Shown here: positions 10,641 to 20,847 of the stretch, piece after piece
Layout: each line of letters starts with the position of its first letter
Numbering within the stretch: the stretch's first letter is position 1
NCBI GenBank assembly: GCA_011009095.1
Contig: VTPC01090592.1
Span: 107,538 to 171,537, forward strand
Direction of reading: 5' to 3'
Length of the DNA stretch: 64,000 bases
DNA from: Ignelater luminosus
Lineage: Eukaryota; Arthropoda; Insecta; Coleoptera; Elateridae
Translations under genes and position numbers: made by a program
The notes under the pieces: model-generated
The model's database searches: none
Told to the model about the DNA's origin: nothing
The model's input: only the letters and a program-made list of their open reading frames with translations

Positions 10641-11820
10641 TTGCATGATGGGCCATCGGGAGGCCATCTGGGAGTTAAGAAAACACTGGCAAAGATTCGG
10701 GAACGATATTATTGGATGAACTGCAAGGAATACGTCAGAAAATGGTGCAGACGGTGCAAAGTTTGTGCAAGCGGTAATGGGCCACTTGGTATGAAGAAGG
10801 CCTCGATGCGACAGTATAACGTCGGTAGTTCATTTGAAAGAATCACCATAGACATTGCAGGTCCATTTCCAGAGACGGACGCGGGAAATATTTTGGTGGC
10901 AATGAACTACTTTAGTAAATGGACCGAGGCATACGCCGTACCAAACCAAGAAGCGGCTACGGTTGCCGACGTGCTAGTGAAAGAAGTTTTTAGCCGTTTT
11001 GGTGTCCCACTAGAGTTGCTTTCTGACCAGGGCAGGAACTTTGAGTCGACACTATTCCAAAAGTTGTGCCAATAATTGGGCATCAGAAAAACAAGAACTA
11101 CACCGTTGCACCCACAGTCGGATGGAATGGTGGAAAGAATGAATAGAACGATGAGGAAGTACTTGTCGAAGGTGGTGTCCGAGCATCAGAGCGACTGGGT
11201 CCAATACCTGCATCTGTTTCTAATGGCAAACCGCTCGGCTGTACAAGAAACAACGGGCCAAACCCCAGCTGCGGTGTTATTCGGGCGCGAAATTTGGTTA
11301 CCATGTGATCTACAGTTTGGGTTCAAACCCAGTGAAAACGACGTGGTCGGTGATGATAATGTTGACAACCATCGTAAGAAATTAAACTCCATTCATGAAA
11401 ATGTTCGTCGTAATATTCAGATGGCCAGTGACAAGATGAAAGAGAGATACAATATTAAAGCCCAAGCAGGAGGGTATCAACCCGAAGATCTAGGTTGGCT
11501 CTATCGTCCCCAAAGACGAAGAGGTTTGTCTCCGAAGCTGCAAAGAGCATGGGAAGGGCCCTACAAGGTCATTAAACGAATAAATGACCTGATATACCGT
11601 ATCCAAAAACCACCAAGAGGAAAAATGATGGTTTTGCACACCAACAGGTTGGCTCCGTATGCAGGCGGAAATGAAGTAGATACGGAAGAACCAGAAGCCG
11701 AAATACAACGCGCATATGTTGTAGCGATTGAAGATCGAAGGTCCCTGTTTCCAGACTTTATGACATTCTACTCAAATGGTAACAGAGCTCGTTTTGGTGT
11801 TGTTCATGAGCAACAAAGAA
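10630..11820 (+). pseudogene. Integrase, DDE type, one internal stop
   Basis: The N-terminal HHCC zinc domain is HDGPSGGHLG followed by WCRRCKVC. The core follows with TIDIAGPFPETD (first Asp), LLSDQGRNFES (second Asp) and HPQSDGMVERMNRTM (Glu), so all three catalytic acids remain. A TAA at about 11,073 splits the core; the rest (11,076 onward) is open. The C-terminal part has the usual GPYKVIKRINDLIYRIQ strand-rich domain and LHTNRLAPY. The open frame then runs without a stop into the macrodomain. Confidence 0.88.
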
Positions 11821-12293
11821 ACCTGTTTGAAGTTCCGGAAGAATACTCCCTAGCCCACTGCGTGGCGAAAGACTTGAAGATGTCCCGAGGTATAGCTGTC
11901 GACTTCAAGTTCAAGTTTGGTCGCACGAAAGAAATATTTTTACAACACCCCGCGGTAGGCAAGACCTGCCATCTACAAGACCAGGGACGATTCCTTTATT
12001 ATCTAGTAACGAAACCTCGTTCATGTGAAAAACCGCAGTATGAAGCTTTGTGGAAGACTCTTCACGACTTGAAGATACAGCTCCAAGCGCACGGGGTGAA
12101 GAAATTAGCTATGCCGAAAATTGGATGTGGTCTAGACCAGCTGGATTGGCGTACCGTGCGTAATATGTTGGAAGTAATATTTCAGGACGCCGGTGTGGAA
12201 GTACTGGTTTGCAGTTATAATCCCGCAACATCCTCCCAGAAGTGTCAAAAAAACAGTGGATTGTTTCCTTTTGAAAAACTCGAGGTGTACTAG
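11820..12293 (+). CDS. Macrodomain (OARD1/TARG1-like) fused to the C-terminus of gypsy pol
   Basis: After the integrase tail and an acidic linker, the same frame encodes a fold matching macrodomain ADP-ribose hydrolases of the OARD1/TARG1 class. It contains SLAHCVAKDLKMSRGIAVDF (ligand-binding D-x-x-M-x-x-G-I-A loop), then FLYYLVTKPRSCEKPQYEAL, then KKLAMPKIGCGLDQLDW. The Lys in LVTK and the Asp in GCGLD correspond to the two residues reported as catalytic in TARG1. Family members remove ADP-ribose from proteins or hydrolyse O-acetyl-ADP-ribose; a role here is inference, perhaps countering host ADP-ribosylation. The domain has no stop over ~135 residues although neighbouring RT is deleted. 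The frame ends at 12,293. Confidence 0.88.
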   Translation, partial: NLFEVPEEYSLAHCVAKDLKMSRGIAVDFKFKFGRTKEIFLQHPAVGKTCHLQDQGRFLYYLVTKPRSCEKPQYEALWKTLHDLKIQLQAHGVKKLAMPKIGCGLDQLDWRTVRNMLEVIFQDAGVEVLVCSYNPATSSQKCQKNSGLFPFEKLEVY

Positions 12294-12411
12294 GGGTTCG
12301 GCATGCAAGTACCGTCATGATTCAGAAGCCATGGCCGGAACAAGCAGCAAAATCCGTGGAACATCATTTTCGGCACTGTCACGAGACGCAACAGTGTTAA
12401 GAAGGGAGCAG
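12253..12411 (+). CDS. CCCH zinc finger in the +1 frame after the macrodomain
   Basis: In the frame one base ahead of the macrodomain frame, the sequence reads VDCFLLKNSRC then TRGSACKYRHDSEA. The spacing C-X7-C-X5-C-X3-H (residues 12,262-12,318) is a CCCH zinc finger of the RNA-binding type. The frame change coincides with a seven-A run at 12,247-12,253. Losing one A would make macrodomain and finger continuous. The open frame runs on into the 3' LTR. It is either a mutated pol C-terminus or needs +1 recoding. Confidence 0.6.
12399..12411 (+). promoter_or_regulatory. Polypurine tract
   Basis: AAGAAGGGAGCAG lies immediately before the TG of the 3' LTR, the expected position of the plus-strand primer in LTR retrotransposons. 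Confidence 0.7.
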
Positions 12412-12710
12412 TGTAACGCGCCACCCCTCCAATATTCTAGAAAAAGTCCCGAACAGTCTCGAACTATCCAGAGTCTTCCACCGTCGAATGTTCCAGAAGG
12501 AACGCGAACTTTCTGGGCTCATCAAGAACCACGCGGAAACGAATATAAGGCTGCGTTGATCGAGCCGAAGGCAGTTCTACAGTCAATCAGCTAGTAGTTA
12601 CGAACGAAATGAATGTTAACTAGTAATAAATAAATTCTTTTGCACATAATTACATAAATATTTAGTGTAAATAAATACTGGAAATAAATTGTAATAAATT
12701 AAGTAAAAAA
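12412..12710 (+). repeat. 3' LTR, truncated
   Basis: It begins TGTAACGCGCCACCCC and follows the 5' LTR, with an internal ~34-bp gap near 12,460. It stops within the terminal A-rich part, at AAATTAAGTAAAAA, where homology is lost. About 55 bp of the LTR end are missing. Confidence 0.9.
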
Positions 12711-14234
12711 ACAGTATCATAAATTCAACAAAGCTGCTGACCTAACTAAGCAAAACCGGTAGAAAAATATAAATATAAAAAAACACCTTAAGGAAGTATT
12801 TATTGAAAAACATTTAACAATATTATCTTAAGCAAGGGATCTATATCTTATAACAGTTTTGATTTTATGCTGCAATATTGCATCCACGTTTTGTAATGAT
12901 AATAAGATCCAAAGGATCACTACACTTAATAGAAATTTTAAAATTCCAACTCTTTTAGAATAAGAACCCACAAGAATTTAATCAAAAGTAGAATAAGAAA
13001 ATACGTCAGGTAAAATCCGAAGTATCAGTTATTATCACAGACTATAGTAAAAAACGAGAAAGGTTTCTTTTATGGACAAAAATTATACAGAATCTTTGGT
13101 TGTAAAGGATACAAAACGTCAACAATAATCATAAGAATATGTCAAATGTTGATAGGCTGGACAACCTAAACTCGCATTTGGCGCATAAAATCAAAACTCA
13201 CAATAATTAACGCAACTTCTTAGTGTCCACGGACTTGTAAAAAAAAACTTTTAAAGTAACTTCACAAGTTATTCTTATTAAGTGTCCATCGGCCTTTTAT
13301 CCAGTTCAAATTTAGAGGCGGCCTTGAACGCAGGTGAGAAGGTTATTACCATTAATAGAACACAACTCTGAGATAAGATATATTTAAGTAAACAAAATAT
13401 TATTTACAGTCGGGGACATGTAAATTATAATCAAGTCGAACGTTGCCAAATATAATCATTTAAAGGTACACAATCATAAAACGTAAACCAATAGCATATT
13501 GGAACTAGGAAAGCAAACCGCAAACAGTAAAACCGGTTTCCGCACAGAGCCGTACTCACACAACGTACTCCTGCAGCGATAACACAGTTTCATACGAAAC
13601 CATAGATGGACGCTTCACAATAAACATCTGAAACTAAACAGCATATACGCACGCTGCAACATACCTTACTTGAAACATCTAAAACTTAACCTTCACGAAC
13701 ACTCCGAGCAGCCTAAATCAACTACCTAAGTTCGACAGCAAGCTAGGAAGCCGCTTCTAACTAACTCGAATTACAAAAAAAAACATAACCAGAAACACAC
13801 CCGCTTCCATATTAATCTAAAACTCATACAGCAGCGACAAAGAAACTTTCAAGCATTTTTGCTCAAACGGAAAACTTATCCAAGGTGACAGCAAAACTAA
13901 CTAGCCAATCTAGAATATCATCTTGCATACCACTCACATGTCGAACAAAATTTAAAAGAAAACTACAAAAAAATCCATATTAAATCAGCTGAGAGTAATT
14001 AGGAAATGGATTCACCACATCTACGATGGGAGAAGACTATCAGAAGGTAGAAATGTCTGTGCGAATGTCAGCGGCGTCACCCATTCAATCACCCAATAAT
14101 GAAACCCGTAAAAAAGAAGTTCCAGGACACGATGGAAGTGTCTCTGCAAGTGGCTTTTTCATCGCCTAACCATCCACCCAAATACGAAGCTATCAGGAGA
14201 ACTTCGAACGAGTGATAACCACAAAGTTACGGAT
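12711..14234. other. Noncoding stretch, no recognised gene
   Basis: AT-rich sequence without long open frames or family motifs on either strand. I see no terminal repeats that would define an element. Confidence 0.5.
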
Positions 14235-14660
14235 ATAACATCTGCCCAAGCGTTCGCTTGATAAAATGTCCAACTCATAGACCAAAGAGGTATCTAGGAA
14301 CCATCATCGGCGGTACGTGGCTTACGTTCAGGGTGGACCGCGATCGCTCGATTGGTTAATTTCTTTATAATTTGACAATCCTCACAATTTAAATCAATCA
14401 CGCAGTGCTGGCCTAACCTGAAGTTAGGTCACAAAACGCCGCTTAGAGACACAGTCCTTATAATAATTACGTAACGATTGTGATAAGGCATAGTTGATCC
14501 TTAAAACGTGATTATCAACCTTAAGAATTGGAGAGGTATGGGCGATATTTCAGTGGTATATTAGGCAATTCAGTATAGACTGGTAAGATACCTTGTAGTA
14601 CTGGAGAGTCGTAAAACTTTAGTCTTCCCAGTTAAGAGGAGAAGAACGGGGTTCACTTTT
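14235..14660 (+). repeat. Large inverted dispersed repeat, copy 1
   Basis: The reverse complement of 18,290-18,745 aligns along most of this segment. Matching words include CTCGATTGGTTAATTTCTTT, ATAATTTGACAAT, GAAGTTAGGTCAC and AATTACGTAACG. Identity by eye is about 75-85% in the centre. It is noncoding in this copy. The nature of the element is unknown. Confidence 0.75.
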
Positions 14661-14670
14661 CACCTACCGG

Positions 14671-14853
14671 TTATTGGTGAAAACGACCATACCTGAAACA
14701 AAATCTCTTTAAAGTGCAGCGACAGTCATGAAATCGATGACGCTTTTTGTCGTAATTCCAACAACTAAGCGTCCTCGTACGCGAAGTTTGCGTCGTGGCG
14801 TCAGCATTGACCTCCTCACAATCAGAAGTGACATAATCGTTCACACTCTCCAA
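14671..14853 (-). pseudogene. Gag zinc-knuckle fragment
   Basis: The minus-strand peptide contains LSCWNYDKKRHRFHDC followed by FCFRYGRFHQ. It resembles the paired CCHC knuckles of insect retrotransposon gag proteins (CWNC-x-x-x-GHxxxxC then FCxxCGxxx). Cys to Tyr and Gly to Arg changes break the knuckles. No neighbouring pol is readable, so it is a small relic. Confidence 0.5.
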
Positions 14854-14859
14854 AGCACT

Positions 14860-17800
14860 TTCATATTATATCAAGGTGGATTGATGCACAATCTCGGGTA
14901 ATAATATGTATTGAGAGTGGAAAACCTTGTAACTGATAGGTTTGCTAACTAGAAATAGCTGGGTTTAAATCAGCGAGGTTTGAAAGATTAATCAGAAAGA
15001 TTTCCTGTCGGTGATTTACATAATGTTGTTCAATTTTGTTTCCAGCGGATTTAAAAGTTTGGAAAAGGACCTTAATTCTATCGTTAAACCTGCAAGAATT
15101 TGTAACCAATTACTGATCGAACGTATGCTTCTTCACTCTGTCATTCATCACGTTCTATACATCTTTTATGACACTAAATTCTTCCAAATTGACTTCTCCT
15201 GTAAAGAAATTTATCAAACAGCGGCGCTCTCTTAACCGCACAGTACAATTACTCATCTTAAGGGTCATCGTGTAAAATTGGGGACGCCTAAGCCAAACCC
15301 AACCTATAACGTCTTATTTTATTGTGGTATTAACCTCGAGATCCACATGCCAAATTTGTAACGTAGTCTTGCGTTACAATAATATATTCATTCATTTGTT
15401 ATACAAACCATTAATATTTGTATTCTAAAAAGAGAACGACATTATAATACTTTAGTCCATTTAATATCAAAAACCATATTTTTTTCTAGATTCCTACAAG
15501 TCTAACCAAACTAAAAATGAAGGATACTAGACAGATTTGGAATTCTGTGAAAGTTGTAGAAAGAAGTTTCTAAAATTCCAAAAATTCAAACAAAAGTGAA
15601 TCTGATATCTCTGTTTATGAATTTAGCGTTTCAGAAACTAAGTACGGTATGTAAATACATAACTCACAAATGGTTCCGATAGGCAAATTGAAGAAAAGGT
15701 AGAAAAGTAAAGATTTCACTGACTTGACGGTAGCCTAGTTAGCAGAAAATATGAGATTTTAGAAAAAAGAAAATTTTCACAAAAAATTTACACCGATCGA
15801 TGAAAAGCTATAAAGAATACAAATTACACTCAAAAGAATGTCACATAGAAGACTGGGAATGGGAGAAATCATAAGATAGCGAAGTAATCCAAAACACTGA
15901 TTATACCGTTTTTACGAAACAGACAGAAGTCTACAAATTAAAATTTTAACAATTTTCTGAAGCTAATCTTAGCATAGTTAAGTAACATTTTGGTATTTCT
16001 ATTTATTATTACTGGAAATTGTAGCTGGAGGAAACTAAAGGAGAATTTTGTCGCTACCTGATACTAACCTCAAACGTCATCTAGAATCATCTGTTTTGTA
16101 GACGATGGTAGTACAGTTCTGATGATGTAAGCAGAGTTATATCAAGGAAAAAAGCTGAATAAAAAAAATGAATAATTTTATGTAACCTGAAAGGAAGGTA
16201 CCTCTGTTTTATAATACTCTGAATAAGAATAAGCTTGTCGAAATTGACCAAACTGAGTCCACCAGAATACAGGAACGCATTTTGTTTGTTCTTTAGTATA
16301 AAGGCTTAATTCATCTGTGTTTTTTTGGACTTTGAAGACATCAGGTTAATGTTGTAAATTAATTTTGTTAAATAAGATTTTCTGGAAATCACAATAAATA
16401 AACATGAACTTGACTTTTGTGTACATGTTACGAATAGGTCCTTCTTGCCCTTTAAATTAAGCTAAGTTGAAGACCCCTGTTATAAATAGATGGAAAAATG
16501 TACAGGCTTAAAAAGAACAGTGCACATAAATGTTTTGGAACTTTGACCCTTCATAATTACCATAGGTATGAAAAAATACCCATTTTTTAGTTTGTCTTAA
16601 AGAATGTTAGAAAAAGTCCGAGTAAAATCTAAGACAGGTGGGTCAATTTTTTTGAAATATTGTGTCATTTAACTTATTTGCATAGTTTTGAAGCAACTTA
16701 TGTCGCATTATTATTTAATCGTAGTAACAGCTTCCTTTTTAGTTGATACTTTTAAATAATAGATGACTCTAATATAATTTACTATATAGATGAAACAAAA
16801 TATACACTCGAGCAACAATTATGCTAAGTTTACTCAAGCAACTCACAAAAAGACAGCACGTCATTAGCTAGTTACACTAAAAAAAAAGTTCACATTTAAA
16901 CTTAAAAGAACGTTTTGAGTAACTAGAAAACTTCAGGCAACTTGACAAACTTCGTAATTTTAATTTCAATAAAGTTTGTTTACTAAACGTCGAGACGGCT
17001 AGAACTAAACTGCATGCTTGAATATCAATTGATTAAGTAAACAAGATTCATGTTGGCGGAAGACCCTTGATGACAGGTACTTATTGATTTTAATCAACTA
17101 TCGCTTTCCATAAAGGGCCAAATATTGAATTCCATAAAGGAATGAATTCAAATAATCTGTAGTAGGTACGGCAAAGGATTAACATATGTATAACGTATGT
17201 TGCTCGCAATTTCATACCCAACGTGCGTGTGACAGCTGATTTATGCTTCCATCAAGTCGCGAAACGACATAATCGATACAAGGCACACATTTTATTTCCC
17301 ACATTTTACGTTTTCCCATTGTAAATATATCGAAAATTATTTTAACAGACGTTAGTATCACCCGTATGGCTATATTATCTGAAAGTTAAAAAAGTTCTAC
17401 ACAAACAAATCGTATTTGTTTTCTGACGCGACCTTTATTGTGTAACAGACAATGAATTGTTTGAAATCTCTGGATATGCTTTTATTATTTATTTATTATT
17501 CTTCTTTTCCTGTATATTTTCTTATCAATTGTTACAACAAATTTAACGTAGTGGAAAATTAGAGATTTATAAAATCTGAAATGATATAAATAAAATTTTT
17601 TTTGGTTGGGTGCTTTAATTGTGAATGGACATGCACAGAATGTGATACGAAACTTACACTCAATTTGTTCTCCAAAAGAGATTTGATGTGCCGAGTGCTT
17701 ATGCGCTACGATCTAGTCGAGACTTCCACTTTTTGTAAAAAGTTTTCAGGGTGTTATGAAAAACACTAAGATACGATGTGTACCCACCGATTTTTTTTAA

Positions 17801-18180
17801 ACTTGGTATATAAGTAGTACGCGTCAAAACAATAGACACGTATTTTTGTATCAGTTGAGTTTGATGGTAAAGGGGTAAAAGCCACCCTCGAAAATCCGAT
17901 AAATTTTATTTAAAGCTCTGTAACTTTGTGCATGTCCCTTGTTAGAGTTACCAAACTAAACTTTAGTTGGAAGCCTTGGGCATGAGTATGTAGGTAGTAA
18001 ATGAGAACGCATGTACACAACTAGGTGTAACAAATAGATTTAAGTATTCAAAACTGATTGTATAAGTTATATTATAATTGATTATCAAAGCTTTTTGCGC
18101 GATGTCATCAGTTTTCTGATGTAAATAAAACTCAAAAACCGAAAGCTCTTTCTGAAAAACACTCTCGTCCTTCAAATCTA
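14860..18180. other. Noncoding stretch, no recognised gene
   Basis: No motif-bearing reading frame was found. Short frames such as 15,011-15,235 (+) and 17,963-18,175 (-) match nothing known to me. 17,700-17,950 has the look of an interspersed repeat, but no second copy exists in this window. Confidence 0.45.
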
Positions 18181-18289
18181 GTTAGACGTTTTTCAGTACC
18201 ACTAGAGTCAGAAAATCTATCGTTGTGTAGTTTGACAGAAAAGACAAAGTGGTTAAAGACGGTTCGTTTATTTTATAAGAAACCCCAAG

Positions 18290-18745
18290 GTGAACATTCC
18301 TCCTAATAGAGCTCCCTTCTGCAAGTAGACTGGGAAAATCCGAACAACTTCCTAGCAAAACTAAAGTTTTACTACCCTCCAGCCTACGAGACATGCCACC
18401 AGCACTGAATTCCCAGACATTCCGTAAAAATATCATTCATACCCCTCCAGTCTTTAAGTTTAGTGACCATGTTCTAAAATTCGACTGTGCTGTATCACGA
18501 GCGTTACGTAATTAGAAGAACTGTGTTTCTACAAGGCGTTCCGTGACCTAACTTTAGAGTAGGCTGGCACCGCATGATTGGTTTAAATTGTCAGAATTGT
18601 CAAATTATAAAGAAATTAACCAATCGAGCAGTTCCGGTTTACTTTGAAGTTAGGTTGCGTACCGCTTCATCGCCTCCGAATTAACCTTTTTGGTCTACGA
18701 GTTGGTCAGTTTATCGAACGAACGCTTTGGTAGATACTATATTTC
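18290..18745 (-). repeat. Large inverted dispersed repeat, copy 2
   Basis: This is the inverted partner of 14,235-14,660. On the minus strand it overlaps a small open frame (18,182-18,436, starting MIFLRNVWEFSAGG) that is not open in copy 1 and has no family I recognise. The interior of 3.6 kb between the copies shows no transposase. Confidence 0.75.
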
Positions 18746-19199
18746 TATTCTTGTCTATTGATTTATCGAGGCGATAACTAATGCATCTTGGCAGTCGCAT
18801 GCATTGGTACAGTTTTAGTTCAGTAATCAGTAAATTTAGTCAATTCTTAATCTACTTTGCAACGAGATTTTATATAAACCCATTATAGTCTTTTTCCTCG
18901 GTCGCTAAAAGTTGGGCTACATTAAATTATTCTACCGAAGAACGTACGTTGTTCCAAAGATAGAAAAAAGGTGATGTCATTCTCCTGTTTTTAGTTTCTT
19001 CTTTTTCGTCTTAAAGGGTATCGACGAATCACTCCGTGGGTGTGTGTGAAAGTCATAATTATCTTCGTTACTGAAAAGCTATTATCGCTCTGCAGATCTT
19101 GAGTTTCATCGTTTTTTGTGTAGTTTGTTGTACCTTTTCTTTTTGTATTAGAAGAAGACCACATTATTGCGTGGAACATTTATCAAAATCTTACATCGA
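18746..19199. other. Noncoding stretch, nothing recognised
   Basis: AT-rich sequence between the inverted repeat and the Jockey RT fragment. The short frame 18,991-19,179 has no recognisable domain. Confidence 0.5.
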
Positions 19200-19880
19200 G
19201 TTGCGTCTGTTCAAGTCATTGATTTATTCATCCTAATTTTACCTATAATTTCAGTGCAAGACTTTGCAAGAGAGTGTTGGACGACGTAAAAGTGCTACAT
19301 TGTTAAGAAGCTAGTAAGCTAGTACCTTACTGGCACACACTTACAGTTCTACGCCGTAGGTTCAGATTGGCACAATTATTGTTTGTGCAGTAAGATTTTG
19401 TTTTCAAGTGACATTGTGGTTCTTCTAGCCAGTGACTAAAATAGTTCCTGCGTTCTCAGGTCGATGTGGTTTTGTTTTCTTGTTATGTGCTCTCTCCAGT
19501 TGAGTTTGCCGTCAAAGGTGAAGGTTTGGTGTTGAGATTTGGTATAGTTCATTTGAATTGCCCACTTTATTAACAATTCTTCCAGTTGGAAAGGTAGGAA
19601 TGGCCGCATCATCTACAAATTGTGGTAGGTAGGTGAAACGTACAGATTAGGTATAGTGTAAGTCCCAAAACAATGCCTTGAAGAACTGCAGCTTTAAGAG
19701 TAGTATCTGTTTTTTTGATCTTTTTCGAAGTTGAAGGCTTTATAGTTAGACAACTGTCCATAGTGTTGTTGAAACTGTTCTGAATCTCTCAGTCCGGAGA
19801 GTCTTTAATGGGAGTGACCTCTATTGCCAGGTGTTGTTGAGGATTTATTGGTCTCTATATTGATTATAGTAACGATTTAG
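19200..19880 (-). pseudogene. Jockey-clade LINE reverse transcriptase fragment
   Basis: Minus-strand reading gives AAVLQGIVLGLTLYLI (normally GVPQGSVLGPxLYLI), QFVDDAAI (the catalytic F/YADD loop, near 19,600), DGKLNWREH and QNHIDLRTQELFW. The last two are hallmark blocks of Jockey RT C-termini. Frameshifts and stops separate them. There is no endonuclease contiguous with it. Confidence 0.82.
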
Positions 19881-20149
19881 ATTAGTAATGTATTCTGCGA
19901 AGCTTTCGTTATTTAGTTTTAATTTAAGCTTGTTACGTGGTTGTATAACGTGCAAGATTTTCTTCTTTTTACTAATCACTTTTTTATTTCCATGGGGATG
20001 TTAATACTCAATTCAGTGTTTATTTTTTTTTTGTTTTTATATTTCTATAATATTGATTGCCATTGGGTTAGAATTAAAGATGTTAAGTCATAGTTAGATA
20101 TTACTTCAGCATATGTGAAGGAAATAACATTGACAACAAAAAAAAGTCA

Positions 20150-20640
20150 AGAAGGTCAGGTAGTTATTTGGGGCTGCTGGGGCTCCCAGATTTTGCCGAA
20201 GACCTTTTATTACTTCCACGTTGATCTCGTTATCTTTTAATAGATTTCGATTCAGGGTTTGTTTACTGAATTTCTTTTTTAACTTTTCTAGTCTTATCCT
20301 TAATACCGCTGCAACCGGGTTATGATGAGATCCTGCATCAGCATCTGAATATGTTTTGGCTGATAGTATAGAAATTTTTTATTTTTTATTGATTCAGATA
20401 TAATCTATCTGGTTCTGAATTATATGCTCCTCTGTGTGTTTTGGCAATGTCCACGTATATAACCTGCGCTCAGGTAGTTTAAACCATGTATTTGTGACAA
20501 CCAATTCTATGGAAACCAACGCAGGTCTCAACGGCTCTAGGATAATAAGTAGTCATATCCTCTTTATTAGTTATCTGAAGCACTTTGTCAAGTTTTTTAT
20601 AAAATGGGTTTTCTCGTAATAATTTTTACCGAGAACAAAT
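20150..20640 (-). pseudogene. LINE endonuclease fragment (non-Jockey family)
   Basis: Minus-strand peptide blocks are VTNTWFKLPERRLYTW, QNQIDYI and GSHHNPVAAVLRIRLEK. This is the C-terminal half of a LINE EEP endonuclease (NTWFKxPxRRLYTW ... SDHxPV). The first of the SDH catalytic residues reads as SHH. It resembles the endonuclease tail at 54,775-55,029, not the Jockey RT beside it, so it is treated as a separate relic. Confidence 0.78.
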
Positions 20641-20847
20641 TTTGATGCTATTAAACTTAATAACCACCATTCAACCAGTGAAGAAGTCTATCAAAATCTA
20701 TAAAAAATGATTAAAGTTGTAATTTAAAAAAGTAATGATAACGTCACAACTCAAGAAATGAACTGTCAAAAAAAGTCTTTCTGAGCTCAAAGATGCTTTA
20801 TAGAAATATCAAATTAACACGTTCAAAGATTTTTCAAAAAAACATTA

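Larger units (their letters stand above)
7796..12710 (+). mobile_element. Ty3/gypsy LTR retrotransposon with captured macrodomain
   Basis: Order on the plus strand: 5' LTR, primer-binding-like site, gag with zinc knuckle, retropepsin, RT remnant, RNase H start, complete DDE integrase, macrodomain, shifted-frame CCCH finger, polypurine tract, truncated 3' LTR. Much of RT and RNase H is deleted and several frames are broken, so this copy cannot transpose on its own. The two LTRs differ at a few percent of positions over their shared length by eye. The 3' LTR lacks its last ~55 bp, so no target duplication can be read. Confidence 0.93.

Noticed and set aside
12246..12254. A AAA AAC heptamer as a -1 programmed frameshift site between macrodomain and CCCH finger
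   Set aside because: The finger is in the +1 (equivalently -2) frame relative to the macrodomain, so a -1 slip would not reach it. An extra A in the run is simpler.
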